A stretch of 64,000 nt of DNA from Vibrio maerlii (GTDB lineage: Bacteria > Pseudomonadota > Gammaproteobacteria > Enterobacterales > Vibrionaceae): contig NZ_QRHC01000005.1 of the NCBI RefSeq assembly GCF_003415655.1, positions 124,001 to 188,000 on the forward strand. Reading direction: 5' to 3'. Positions 10,312 through 19,496 of the stretch are shown in pieces. A program made the position numbers and the translations under genes. Every line of letters starts with the position of its first letter. Position 1 is the first letter of the stretch. Under the pieces are notes generated by a model that was not told the origin of the DNA, ran no database searches, and saw nothing but the letters and a program-made list of their open reading frames with translations.

Positions 10312-11583
10312 ATGGCACAATTTATCGATAGACGGCTCAACGGGAAAAACAAAAGCGCTGTAAATAGGCAGCGCTTCATCCGCCGTCATAAAGACCAAAT
10401 CAAAGAGTCGGTGTCGGACGCTGTTAACCGGCGCTCGATTACCAATACCGAGTCTGGTGAGGATGTGTCTATCCCCACCAAAGACATCAATGAGCCTTCC
10501 TTTCATCAAGGGCAAGGGGGAATGCGTGAACGCGTGCACCCTGGCAATGACCAATTCATCACGGGTGACAAGATAGAGCGTCCAAAAGGCGGTGGTGGGC
10601 AAGGAGGTTCTGGTCAAGGTGATGCGAGCCCTGACGGTGAAGGCTCTGACGATTTTGTATTCCAAATCTCAAAAGATGAGTATCTCGATATCCTTTTTGA
10701 AGATTTAGAGCTACCTAACTTAGAAAAGAATCAGATTAACAAGATAATTGAGTGGAAGACACACCGTGCGGGTTTTCAAACGGCAGGTATTCCATCAAAC
10801 ATCGCTATCGTACGTTCACTTCAGCAATCACTAGCTCGACGGACAGCCATGACAGCGGGTAAGAAGCGAATGCTCAAAGAACTTGAGTCGGAACTCGACC
10901 GAATCAAAAAAAGTGAACCCGCGCAACTCACGCTTGAAGACGAGCTAAAAGCAGAGATTACTGCGCTACGTAAAAAGATAGAGTCAGTGCCTTTCATTGA
11001 TAGCTTTGATTTACGTTTTAAAAACTACGAGAAGCGACCTATCCCTTCCAGCCAAGCGGTCATGTTCTGTTTGATGGATGTATCAGGTTCAATGGATCAA
11101 GCCACCAAAGACATTGCGAAGCGCTTTTACGTACTGCTGTACCTATTTTTAAACCGCACCTATGAGAACGTTGAAGTCATCTTTATTCGGCATCATACGC
11201 AAGCGAAAGAAGTGGATGAACATGAGTTCTTCTATTCACAAGAAACCGGCGGCACCATTGTTTCGAGTGCGTTGAAACTGATGGACGAAATTGTCGACAA
11301 GCGCTTTCCTGTCGCGGAATGGAATATCTATGCCGCTCAAGCATCAGATGGCGATAACTGGGCAGACGACTCACCACGATGTAAGGAGTTACTCACAAAC
11401 AAAATACTACCTAAATGTCAGTACTACTCGTATATAGAGATCACTCGACGTTCACACCAAACCCTTTGGCATGAATACCTCAAGTTGTTTGCTAGTCACA
11501 ACAACTTCGCGATGAAGAATATCAAAGGTGTGGAAGACATATACCCAGTGTTCCGAGAACTATTTCAAAAAGAGATCACTTAG
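10312..11583 (+). CDS. yeaH: YeaH/DUF444 family protein with VWA-like domain
   Basis: A 423-residue cytoplasmic protein of the DUF444 family, close to E. coli YeaH (427 aa). A basic N-terminus ([19 protein letters not shown]) is followed by a Gly-rich linker around residues 93-105. A von Willebrand factor A-like domain has the MIDAS-type motif DVSGS starting at Asp256. The family is nearly always next to PrkA kinases and SpoVR, and acts with them by an unknown mechanism. A GGAGG ribosome-binding site precedes the ATG. The gene is 9 bases from ycgB, so the two are translationally close. Confidence 0.95.
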   Translation: MAQFIDRRLNGKNKSAVNRQRFIRRHKDQIKESVSDAVNRRSITNTESGEDVSIPTKDINEPSFHQGQGGMRERVHPGNDQFITGDKIERPKGGGGQGGSGQGDASPDGEGSDDFVFQISKDEYLDILFEDLELPNLEKNQINKIIEWKTHRAGFQTAGIPSNIAIVRSLQQSLARRTAMTAGKKRMLKELESELDRIKKSEPAQLTLEDELKAEITALRKKIESVPFIDSFDLRFKNYEKRPIPSSQAVMFCLMDVSGSMDQATKDIAKRFYVLLYLFLNRTYENVEVIFIRHHTQAKEVDEHEFFYSQETGGTIVSSALKLMDEIVDKRFPVAEWNIYAAQASDGDNWADDSPRCKELLTNKILPKCQYYSYIEITRRSHQTLWHEYLKLFASHNNFAMKNIKGVEDIYPVFRELFQKEIT

Positions 11584-11592
11584 GAGAGGTTT

Positions 11593-13119
11593 ATGGAGAC
11601 AGCAACAAAAAAGACCACACTTCCCGATGGACCGGATTGGACCTTTGAGTTGTTAGAGCGATACCACAAAGAAATTAAACGTGTCGCTGAACACTATAAA
11701 CTCGATACCTACCCTAACCAAATCGAAGTGATTACCTCTGAGCAAATGATGGATGCGTATTCCAGTATCGGTATGCCTATCAATTATCATCATTGGTCAT
11801 TTGGTAAGAAGTTTATTCAAACAGAACAAAACTATAAGCACGGTCAAATGGGCTTGGCGTACGAGATTGTAATTAACTCTAACCCGTGTATTGCTTATTT
11901 GATGGAAGAGAACACCGTCACTATGCAAGCGCTTGTAATGGCGCATGCGTGTTACGGCCATAACTCTTTCTTTAAGGGAAATTATCTGTTCCAGACTTGG
12001 ACAGACGCGAGCTCAATTATTGACTACCTACTCTTCGCTAAGAACTACATATCTGAATGCGAGCAGAAATACGGTACCGAAGAAGTAGAGAAAACCCTAG
12101 ACTCCTGCCACGCCTTAATGAACTTTGGTGTCGACAGATACAAGCGACCCGAAAAAATTTCCATCGCAGAGGAAACTGCCCGCCAACAAGAGCGAGAGAA
12201 GTACCTACAATCTCAAGTGAATGATCTTTGGAGAACGGTTCCTCGATCTGAATCAAAGGACGAGAAAGAGAAAATTCGCTTTCCATCAGAGCCCCAAGAA
12301 AACATTCTCTATTTTATTGAGAAACATGCTCCGTTGCTAGAACCTTGGCAGCGCGAAGTAGTGAGGATTGTGCGTAAAATTAGCCAATACTTCTACCCTC
12401 AGAAACAAACTCAGGTAATGAACGAAGGATGGGCAACGTTCTGGCACTACACTATTCTCAATCATCTTTATGACGAGGGCTTAGTGTCTGAAAAATTCAT
12501 TCTGGAGTTTTTGCATAGCCACACAAGTGTTGTTGCACAGCCCGCATACAATAGTCCGTACTTCAGCGGCATCAACCCTTATGCATTGGGCTTTGCTATG
12601 TTCCGCGATATTCGTCGAATCTGTGAAGAGCCAACTGATGAGGACAAAGAGTGGTTCCCAGATCTCGCGGGTTCAGATTGGTTAGAAGCCGTGCATTTCG
12701 CGATGCATAACTTTAAGGATGAGAGTTTTATTAGCCAATACCTATCCCCTCGCCTCATCCGTGAGTTCAAGTTGTTTTCCATTGTCGACGATGACCGTAA
12801 AACCTATGTCGAAGTAAACGCTATCCATGATGATATCGGCTATCGAAAAATCCGAGAAACACTCGCTGCACAGTACAATTTGAGCAACCTCGAACCCAAC
12901 ATTCAGGTTTACAACGTCGATGTTCGTGGAGACCGCTCAATCACGTTGCAATATGTACCGCACAATCGCATCCCCCTTGATAAGAGCTATGACCAAGTAC
13001 TTAGACACTTTTATCGATTATGGGGCTTTGACGTCATCCTCGAAGAACTCAAAGATACCGGACATCGAGACATTCTTTCGACATGCCCTAAACGTGAACC
13101 CTACAACTCGACTATTTAG
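11593..13119 (+). CDS. ycgB: SpoVR family protein YcgB
   Basis: A 508-residue cytoplasmic protein related over its full length to E. coli YcgB (510 aa) and Bacillus SpoVR, which is needed for spore cortex formation. Conserved segments include YPNQIEVITSEQMMDAY near residue 40, the ACYGHNSFFKGNY region near 120, and NEGWATFWHY near 277. The His and Glu residues in these segments look like possible metal ligands, which is inference. It is the third gene of the yeaG-yeaH-ycgB unit. In E. coli ycgB is unlinked to yeaGH, whereas here the trio is contiguous. A terminator follows. Confidence 0.95.
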   Translation: METATKKTTLPDGPDWTFELLERYHKEIKRVAEHYKLDTYPNQIEVITSEQMMDAYSSIGMPINYHHWSFGKKFIQTEQNYKHGQMGLAYEIVINSNPCIAYLMEENTVTMQALVMAHACYGHNSFFKGNYLFQTWTDASSIIDYLLFAKNYISECEQKYGTEEVEKTLDSCHALMNFGVDRYKRPEKISIAEETARQQEREKYLQSQVNDLWRTVPRSESKDEKEKIRFPSEPQENILYFIEKHAPLLEPWQREVVRIVRKISQYFYPQKQTQVMNEGWATFWHYTILNHLYDEGLVSEKFILEFLHSHTSVVAQPAYNSPYFSGINPYALGFAMFRDIRRICEEPTDEDKEWFPDLAGSDWLEAVHFAMHNFKDESFISQYLSPRLIREFKLFSIVDDDRKTYVEVNAIHDDIGYRKIRETLAAQYNLSNLEPNIQVYNVDVRGDRSITLQYVPHNRIPLDKSYDQVLRHFYRLWGFDVILEELKDTGHRDILSTCPKREPYNSTI

Positions 13120-13149
13120 CCGTAATTATCAATGAGATCCCCATCACAC

Positions 13150-13178
13150 ACCGCGCCGTTACGGCGCGGTTTTCGTCT
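13150..13178 (+). terminator. terminator after ycgB
   Basis: A 9-bp GC-rich stem ACCGCGCCG/CGGCGCGGT with a TTA loop, followed by TTTCGTCT. Confidence 0.85.
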
Positions 13179-13408
13179 AACCCCATTGGGTTAGAATACG
13201 AAACCACACCCATAAACCGCACTTCATTCTACAACGTTGCCATTTGTGATCTGTCTATTATTTTTCAGTTTAATCACCTGTATAAATGAGAGCTAACCCT
13301 GCAAAACCGTTTTAGCCGCATTTAAATTTCAAATGCCATTCGTTTAAATAGCATCGTCCCTACAAAAATAGACAAGAAAATTACAACCTTGTCATACATG
13401 GAGTTCTT

Positions 13409-14671
13409 ATGAAAAAGATCACAACTACAATTTCTGCTGTTGCATTAGGCGTTATCTCTGCAAGTGCGGTAGCAGCTCCTACTGAAGTAACTATTTGGCG
13501 TCACCAAACAAACGCAGCTGAGATGAATGCATCTAAAGCTATGGTTGAACGCTTCAATGCTTCACAGAGTGAATACAAGATCATCCAGGAAGCTATTCCA
13601 GAAGGCACATACACACAAACAATCACGGCTGCAGCAAAAGCTGGCAAACTTCCTTGTGTAATTGAGCTTGACCAACCTTTAGTTCCAAACTTTGCATGGA
13701 ACGGCTTCCTACGTCCTCTTGAAGGCTTCATGTCAGACGCAACTCTTGCTGACATCAACACATCAGGTAAAGGTACTTACAACGGTAAGGTTTACTCTGT
13801 AGGTCAGTTCGACGTAGCACTTTCTCTGTTCACAACAAAATCTCTACTTAAAGAAGTTGGCGCCCGTACGCCAACGGCAGAAAACCCATGGACTAAAGAT
13901 GAGTTCATGGCTGTTCTAGATAAGATTAAAGCATCAGGCAAGTACCCTTACGCTCTAGATATTGAAGCTGGTAATACAGGTGAGTGGGTTCCTTACGCGT
14001 GGTCTCCACTGATGATTTCTTGGGGTGCAGACCTAATCAACCGTGACAACTACGTTGAAGCTGATGGCACTCTAAACTCAGATGCTGCAATCGAGTTCGG
14101 TGAGTGGATGCGCTCTCTAGTAACAGATGGTTACGTAGATCGTAAGCCTTCAGATTTCGATGGCTTCCCTGCTGGTCGTGTTGCAATGCAGTACACAGGC
14201 TCATGGGCTGTTGGCCGCTTCGATGCGAAATTCGGTGACGACCTAGCTATCCTACCAGTGCCTGATTTCGGTACCGGTCCTTCAATCGGTGGTGGTTCTT
14301 GGCACTGGGCTGCAACAAACTCTTGTGCACACCCAGAAGCAGCGTCTGCATTCCTAAACCACGTTGCATCGTCTGAAGAAATCGCAGCAACGTCGACAGC
14401 GACAAGCCTTATCCCAACTTCAGAGAAAGCAGCTAACTTGACTGACAACTACCAAGAAGGCGGCAAATGGCGCGGCTTCTACGAGTTCTCTGGTAAGTTC
14501 GCGAAACTACGTCCAGAAACGCCAGCGTACGCGGTAATTTCTAGCTCTTACGACAAAGCAATGCACGACATTCTTGACGGTAAAGACCCAGTAGAAGCGT
14601 TAGACATCGCAGTAGACAACATTGAAGCAGCTATCGAGAAGAACGATGGCTACGGCTTCCCAATGAACTAA
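13409..14671 (+). CDS. sugar ABC transporter substrate-binding protein (family 1)
   Basis: A 420-residue periplasmic binding protein of the MalE/UgpB class. A signal peptide covers about residues 1-22 (MKKITTTISAVALGVISASAVA), with cleavage before APTEV. The mature sequence starts with a typical VTIWRHQTNAAEM segment, and later has the AMQYTGSWAVGRF segment usual for family 1 binding proteins. It is first in an operon with two permeases, a beta-fructosidase and an ATPase, so sucrose or fructo-oligosaccharide is the likely ligand (inference from context). A TGTGATCT half-site resembling a CRP box lies near 13252 upstream. A hairpin after the gene may raise its expression relative to the permeases. 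Confidence 0.93.
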   Translation: MKKITTTISAVALGVISASAVAAPTEVTIWRHQTNAAEMNASKAMVERFNASQSEYKIIQEAIPEGTYTQTITAAAKAGKLPCVIELDQPLVPNFAWNGFLRPLEGFMSDATLADINTSGKGTYNGKVYSVGQFDVALSLFTTKSLLKEVGARTPTAENPWTKDEFMAVLDKIKASGKYPYALDIEAGNTGEWVPYAWSPLMISWGADLINRDNYVEADGTLNSDAAIEFGEWMRSLVTDGYVDRKPSDFDGFPAGRVAMQYTGSWAVGRFDAKFGDDLAILPVPDFGTGPSIGGGSWHWAATNSCAHPEAASAFLNHVASSEEIAATSTATSLIPTSEKAANLTDNYQEGGKWRGFYEFSGKFAKLRPETPAYAVISSSYDKAMHDILDGKDPVEALDIAVDNIEAAIEKNDGYGFPMN

Positions 14672-14698
14672 TTGACTCTGTCTAAATCGCAATACTCC

Positions 14699-14722
14699 AG
14701 AGCCCCTCTAAGGGGCTCTTAA
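14699..14722 (+). other. intercistronic hairpin after the binding-protein gene
   Basis: A 9-bp perfect stem AGAGCCCCT/AGGGGCTCT with a 3-base loop and only a short T tract. This position and shape are typical of partial terminators or 3'-end stabilisers that keep binding-protein mRNA more abundant than permease mRNA. Confidence 0.7.
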
Positions 14723-14744
14723 CACCGACTAAATGGTGACACAC

Positions 14745-15881
14745 ATGACCAGCAATGTGACATCACTGAATAATCAAAGCAATTTAGCGACTGATTCAAC
14801 GCCAGTGAAAAAGAAAAAAATGAACCGCAGCTCAAAATACGGCATCGCGATGGGATCCCCGGCATTCTTCGGGCTTGGCATGTTCCTATTGCTACCATTC
14901 TTAATGGCAATTTTTTTGTCGTTCACAAACTCTCGACTACTTTCTCCAAATGCAACGGAATTCGTTGGGTTTGATAACTACAACCAGCTTCTAGCGGTAA
15001 ACTACATTGTTCTGCAACCAGAGCTAGACAAAAATGGCGAGTACAAACTTGATCGTGATGGTGATAAAAAGTACCCACGCGTTCGTCGCCACCTAAGAAA
15101 GAACTTCCCTGAGTTACGTTCTTACTACGAGTTGACGTCTTTTTCTTGGGGTGAAAATGACAAGGTTGTAATTCTTGCTAAAGACCCAATTTTCTGGAAA
15201 TCCCTTTGGAATACAGCCGCTTTCGCCTTTATGGTTATCCCTCTTCAATGTGGTATGGCACTCGCGCTCGCACTATTAATCAACCGTAAGCTCAAAGGAA
15301 CAAACTTCTTCAGAACCATCTACTTTGCACCAGTAGTAACCTCAATGGTTGTTGTAGCTATTGTATGGACGTTCCTCTACCACAAAGATTTTGGTTTGAT
15401 TAACCAGTACATCAATACCCTCACCTTCGGCCTCGTCGATAACATTAACTGGTTAGGTGACGAAGAGTGGTCGATGAAGGCGATTGTTATCATGTCGGCT
15501 TGGCAGGGTGCAGGTGTTCAAATGCTCATCTTCCTAGCGGGTTTACAAGGTATTCCACAAGATCGATACGAAGCAGCCTCAATTGATGGTGCAAACGAAT
15601 GGCAGAAATTCCGCTATATCACGATTCCAGGACTGAAGAACACAATCACATTCATCATTATCTCGACCACAATCGCCGCATTCGGTCTATTTGTTCAGGT
15701 TGACGTAATGACGGGTGGTGGTCCACTGGATTCGACTTCAACAGTCATGCTTCACGCTATCAATAAAGGCTTTAACGAGCAAGACACCGCTTACGGTTCA
15801 ACGATTACGGTTATCTACTTTGTAATCATTCTTAGCATCGCGTTGGCACAGAAACTGTACTTCGCTAAGAAGGAGGCTTAA
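14745..15881 (+). CDS. sugar ABC transporter permease (MalF type)
   Basis: A 378-residue inner-membrane permease. I prefer ATG 14745, which has a GGTGA ribosome-binding site, over ATG 14733, which has none. An N-terminal hydrophilic stretch leads into TM1 (AFFGLGMFLLLPFLMAIFLS). A periplasmic insertion of about 85 residues follows before TM2, and it has an Asp/Asn/Gly-rich segment near residues 95-110 (DKNGEYKLDRDGDKK). The EAA loop contacting the ATPase is YEAASIDGANEW near residue 275. It pairs with the next permease, three bases downstream. The insertion occupies the place of the MalF P2 loop that contacts the binding protein. Confidence 0.93.
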   Translation: MTSNVTSLNNQSNLATDSTPVKKKKMNRSSKYGIAMGSPAFFGLGMFLLLPFLMAIFLSFTNSRLLSPNATEFVGFDNYNQLLAVNYIVLQPELDKNGEYKLDRDGDKKYPRVRRHLRKNFPELRSYYELTSFSWGENDKVVILAKDPIFWKSLWNTAAFAFMVIPLQCGMALALALLINRKLKGTNFFRTIYFAPVVTSMVVVAIVWTFLYHKDFGLINQYINTLTFGLVDNINWLGDEEWSMKAIVIMSAWQGAGVQMLIFLAGLQGIPQDRYEAASIDGANEWQKFRYITIPGLKNTITFIIISTTIAAFGLFVQVDVMTGGGPLDSTSTVMLHAINKGFNEQDTAYGSTITVIYFVIILSIALAQKLYFAKKEA

Positions 15882-15883
15882 TT

Positions 15884-16786
15884 ATGAGCTCTGCAGGCAC
15901 TATCAATACCGTGGATCCATATGCGGTTCCTAAAAAAGTAGCAACCTACGCGGTCATGCTACTACTGGGTTACATCTTTGTATTCCCACTATTATTCATG
16001 TTTTCAAGCTCTCTAAAGCCTCAAGCGCAGATCTTTGAAGACTTGTACAGCTTCGCTGCGGTACTGCCAACAGGTGACATTTCACTGGCAAACTACACCA
16101 GCGTTTTCGAATCCACTCGAATTGGTCTGTACTTCTTTAACTCATTCTTCATCACTGGCACAACCATGGTATTGAGCCTACTGGTGAACTCTATGGTGGC
16201 GTACTCACTTGTTCGCCTTGATTGGAAAGGCCGCGGATTTGTCATGACGTTCATCATTGCACTCATGATCATTCCACTAGATGGTATCGCGATTCCGCTA
16301 TTAATGCTGGTTTCTCACCTACCATGGATTGGCTGGGACGGCGGTCTGGTTCTAGAAACAACTTGGTTGAACTCATACCACGTACAGATTTTACCTTTGG
16401 TCGCGAACCCATTCTTCATCTTCCTGTTTGTCTCTTTCTTCAAAGACATTCCAAAGGACTTCGATGAAGCAGCAGCCATCGATGGTGCAACTCCGTTCCA
16501 GATTTACTGGAGAATCATCATCCCAATGTCTAAGCCAGTGTTTGCAACCGTAGCAATCCTGCAGTTCTTAGGCGGCTGGAACCAATACCTCTTCCCAGTG
16601 TTATTCACACAATCGGAAGGTGTACGCCCAGTCATGCTAGGTATTCAACAGTTCTTCGGTAACAACACAGAATGGGGTGAGATCATGGCTTATGCATCGC
16701 TAATCACTCTACCTGTACTGGTTGTATTCCTAATCTTCCAACGTCAGTTCGTGCAGTCTATGGCTGGCGCAGGCGTGAAGGGCTAA
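15884..16786 (+). CDS. sugar ABC transporter permease (MalG type)
   Basis: A 300-residue inner-membrane permease with about six membrane segments and the EAA motif DEAAAIDGATPFQIYWRI in the second half. It follows the first permease after only two bases, preceded by the ribosome-binding site AAGGAGG, so the two are coupled. It would form the heterodimeric channel of the importer with the upstream permease and the ATPase encoded at 18300. Confidence 0.94.
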   Translation: MSSAGTINTVDPYAVPKKVATYAVMLLLGYIFVFPLLFMFSSSLKPQAQIFEDLYSFAAVLPTGDISLANYTSVFESTRIGLYFFNSFFITGTTMVLSLLVNSMVAYSLVRLDWKGRGFVMTFIIALMIIPLDGIAIPLLMLVSHLPWIGWDGGLVLETTWLNSYHVQILPLVANPFFIFLFVSFFKDIPKDFDEAAAIDGATPFQIYWRIIIPMSKPVFATVAILQFLGGWNQYLFPVLFTQSEGVRPVMLGIQQFFGNNTEWGEIMAYASLITLPVLVVFLIFQRQFVQSMAGAGVKG

Positions 16787-16798
16787 CTCTCTATTCGT

Positions 16799-16822
16799 TG
16801 CGCTGAGTATCACTCAGCGCAG
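16799..16822 (+). other. intercistronic hairpin before the first GH32 gene
   Basis: A 10-bp stem TGCGCTGAGT/ACTCAGCGCA with a 3-base loop, between the permease and GH32 genes. It lacks a T run, so it is more likely an RNA-stability element than a terminator. Confidence 0.55.
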
Positions 16823-16839
16823 CATAAAAGGTATTTAAG

Positions 16840-18294
16840 ATGTTACTTTCTCAAGACCCATACCGCCCAGAGCTTCACTTTACCGCTCCTTTTGGCTGGT
16901 TGAATGATCCTAACGGTCTAGTATTCGTTGACGGTGAATGGCACCTGTTCTACCAGTACTACCCTTACGGTAATAAATGGAACGACATGCACTGGGGTCA
17001 CGCAGTGAGCCGTGATCTTACTAACTGGAAGCACCTACCTATTGCACTAAAACCTAATGAGTTGGGTGTTTGTTTTTCAGGTTCTGCTGTGATTGACCAC
17101 AACAATACTTCTGGTTTCTTTAAAGATGGCGACCTAAACCTTGTTGCGTTCTACACCAACACTATGGGTCTTTCACCGAATCAAGCTGACGGCCTACAGA
17201 TGAACTCTGTTGCTTCAAGCACAGATGGCATCACGTTCGATCAGCATGTTGCTATCAACCCTATCATCCCAAATACAGGGCTAAAGAACTTCCGTGACCC
17301 GAAGGTATTCTGGCATGAAGAATCACAACGCTGGGTTATGGTTCTAACAGAAGGTGAAGAGGTTGGCATCTACAACTCAGAGAACCTAACCGAGTGGACT
17401 CGCGTTTCTGGTTGGGGTAAAGGCGAGGCCTACACGGACGGTGGTCCATTTGAGTGTCCAGACCTTTTCTCTATCGTTGATGATAAGGGCGTAACACGCT
17501 GGGTGATGGTCATGGGTACCATTTTCCAATCGTACACTGAAGGCTCTGGTACTCAGTATGTGATTGGTGATTTTGATGGTAAGACGTTCACTCGCGTAGA
17601 CGATCATCCAGATGTACTTTGGATGGATTACGGTAAGGATTTCTACGCCACTCAATCTTGGTCCAACACGCCAAATAATCGCAATGTAGCCATCGCATGG
17701 ATGAGCAATTGGCTGTACTCGAATGATGTACCGGCAACCTCACACCGCAGTGCAATGAGTTTCCCTCGTGAACTTGCTCTTGTAACAACAAGCCAAGGTC
17801 TACGTATGGCTCAAACATTTGCATCAGACGGCATGGTGGCTACAGATAACTGTGCGGAGCTATGGGGTCGCGTTGTCAAATCAAACGAGACAGTGACTTT
17901 GTCTGATCCTGAACTGGCTTCAATGATCGACCTCGAGCTAACACTGGACAATCAAACGGAAATTCTGCTGTCACCACTTGGCAGCGAAGCGCTTCAATAC
18001 CGAATTAAGAAAGCTGACAAAGGCTATCAAGTCACTATGTCACGTCAACGTATGGTTGATGGTGACGAACGATATCAACAAAACTTCGCGTGCGAATACA
18101 ACCTAGAGTTAGCAGACAACGAAACATTGTCACTCTCAATCGTACGTGACCGTACTAGTTGCGAAATTATTTATAACGACGGCACAGTATCTACAACTGA
18201 TTGCGCTTTCACTCACTCATTTGGTGAGTTCAACCTAGAAGTCCTACAAGGCAATGCCGTCATCAACACAATCAAAGAATCAGTAAAAGGGTAA
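16840..18294 (+). CDS. GH32 beta-fructosidase (cytoplasmic)
   Basis: A 484-residue glycoside hydrolase of family 32, which hydrolyses beta-fructosidic bonds in sucrose, fructo-oligosaccharides or fructans. The three catalytic motifs are intact: WLNDPNG with nucleophile Asp23, FRDPK with Asp153, and the FECPDLF motif with acid/base Glu205. A five-bladed propeller of about 300 residues is followed by a beta-sandwich C-terminus. No signal peptide is visible, so it acts on imported sugar in the cytoplasm. It lies between the permease and ATPase genes of the ABC operon, which argues that it cleaves the transported substrate. Its exact chain-length preference cannot be read from the sequence. Confidence 0.93.
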   Translation: MLLSQDPYRPELHFTAPFGWLNDPNGLVFVDGEWHLFYQYYPYGNKWNDMHWGHAVSRDLTNWKHLPIALKPNELGVCFSGSAVIDHNNTSGFFKDGDLNLVAFYTNTMGLSPNQADGLQMNSVASSTDGITFDQHVAINPIIPNTGLKNFRDPKVFWHEESQRWVMVLTEGEEVGIYNSENLTEWTRVSGWGKGEAYTDGGPFECPDLFSIVDDKGVTRWVMVMGTIFQSYTEGSGTQYVIGDFDGKTFTRVDDHPDVLWMDYGKDFYATQSWSNTPNNRNVAIAWMSNWLYSNDVPATSHRSAMSFPRELALVTTSQGLRMAQTFASDGMVATDNCAELWGRVVKSNETVTLSDPELASMIDLELTLDNQTEILLSPLGSEALQYRIKKADKGYQVTMSRQRMVDGDERYQQNFACEYNLELADNETLSLSIVRDRTSCEIIYNDGTVSTTDCAFTHSFGEFNLEVLQGNAVINTIKESVKG

Positions 18295-18299
18295 TCATC

Positions 18300-19379
18300 A
18301 TGGGCAGTGTAAAACTAAGCAATGTAATCAAGCGTTTTGGCGACACTCAAACCATTCACGGTGTAGACATCGATATCAAAGACGGTGAGTTCGTCGTATT
18401 TGTTGGTCCATCTGGTTGTGGTAAATCTACCCTACTTCGTATGGTTGCAGGTCTAGAGAGCATCACAGACGGTACTATCTCTATCAATGACCAAGTGGTT
18501 AACGACCTTCAGCCTTCTGATCGTGGTATTGCGATGGTATTCCAATCATACGCTCTATACCCGCACATGACGGTACGTGAAAACATCGGTTTCTCAATGA
18601 AGCTGGCGGGTACGCCAAAAGAAGAGATGGATAAGAAGATTGAACTAGCGGCGAAATCTCTACAACTAGAGCCACTTCTAGACCGTAAGCCAGCAAACAT
18701 GTCTGGTGGTCAACGTCAGCGTGTTGCTATCGGCCGTGCCATCGTTCGTAACCCAGAAGTATTCCTGTTCGATGAGCCGCTATCAAACCTAGATGCTGAA
18801 TTGCGTGTAAACATGCGTATGGAAATTGCACGCCTGCACAAAGAACTTGATTCAACAATGATCTACGTAACACACGATCAGGTAGAAGCAATGACACTGG
18901 CAGATAAGATCGTGGTACTGAGCGCTGGTCAAGTAGAGCAAATCGGTACGCCACTAGAGCTATATCAATACCCAGATAACCTATTCGTAGCTGGCTTCAT
19001 CGGTTCACCTAAGATGAACTTCATCAAAGGTCAGGTAGAATCAATCCAAGACGGCAAAGTTTCAATTCAGCTTGGTGATAACAGCTTGATTACCATCCCA
19101 GAGCGTTCGAAGCCAGTACGCGTTGGCGAGCAAGTGACTATTGGTGTACGTCCTGAGCACTTAAACGTTGATGCTGAGAAGCCGTTCACAATTTCAGTAC
19201 TACCAAACGTTGTAGAAAACCTAGGTGGTCACAGCTTCCTATACACTGAATTTGCTGGTGATAACGTATCGGTTGAAATGGAAGGCATCTACACTCACGA
19301 TGACGATTCAAACATCGTACTAGGTGCAGACATTGAGAACGTACACCTGTTTGACGAAAACGGGAAAGCGGTACGTTAA
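18300..19379 (+). CDS. sugar ABC transporter ATP-binding protein (MalK/UgpC/MsmX type)
   Basis: A 359-residue ATPase of the carbohydrate-uptake class 1 family. Walker A is GPSGCGKST near residues 38-46, the signature is MSGGQRQR near 134, and Walker B is VFLFDEPLSNLD. A C-terminal TOBE/MOP-like domain from about residue 240 matches the MalK fold. It follows the GH32 gene after five bases, so it is in the same operon. A second hairpin-rich region follows the gene. It energises the importer formed by the two permeases upstream. Confidence 0.95.
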   Translation: MGSVKLSNVIKRFGDTQTIHGVDIDIKDGEFVVFVGPSGCGKSTLLRMVAGLESITDGTISINDQVVNDLQPSDRGIAMVFQSYALYPHMTVRENIGFSMKLAGTPKEEMDKKIELAAKSLQLEPLLDRKPANMSGGQRQRVAIGRAIVRNPEVFLFDEPLSNLDAELRVNMRMEIARLHKELDSTMIYVTHDQVEAMTLADKIVVLSAGQVEQIGTPLELYQYPDNLFVAGFIGSPKMNFIKGQVESIQDGKVSIQLGDNSLITIPERSKPVRVGEQVTIGVRPEHLNVDAEKPFTISVLPNVVENLGGHSFLYTEFAGDNVSVEMEGIYTHDDDSNIVLGADIENVHLFDENGKAVR

Positions 19380-19393
19380 TGCTCCTCATTTAT

Positions 19394-19419
19394 GGCTAAG
19401 GGACACGCTTCTCTTAGCC
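19394..19419 (+). terminator. weak terminator after the ATPase gene
   Basis: A GGCTAAG/CTTAGCC stem with a 12-base loop, followed by TTATTT. Moderate quality. Confidence 0.55.
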
Positions 19420-19461
19420 TTATTTGATTAAGTCTCTGCACTCAGAGATTTAATCAAATAA
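19420..19461 (+). promoter_or_regulatory. long hairpin in the leader of the first LacI gene
   Basis: A 19-bp inverted repeat (TTATTTGATTAAGTCTCTG with its near-perfect complement, one G:U pair) and a 4-base loop. It starts immediately after the previous hairpin and ends 35 bases before the LacI start at 19497. There is no T run after it, so it is not a plain terminator. It might be a dyad operator, a terminator on the opposite strand, or a leader structure. Confidence 0.55.
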
Positions 19462-19496
19462 CGAAGCAATAAACACAACAACAAAGTCCGTACCCT

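Noticed and set aside
10243..10665. 140-residue open frame on the minus strand over the start of yeaH
   Set aside because: It is the reverse-frame shadow of a strongly conserved yeaH coding sequence, has no ribosome-binding site and no recognisable features.
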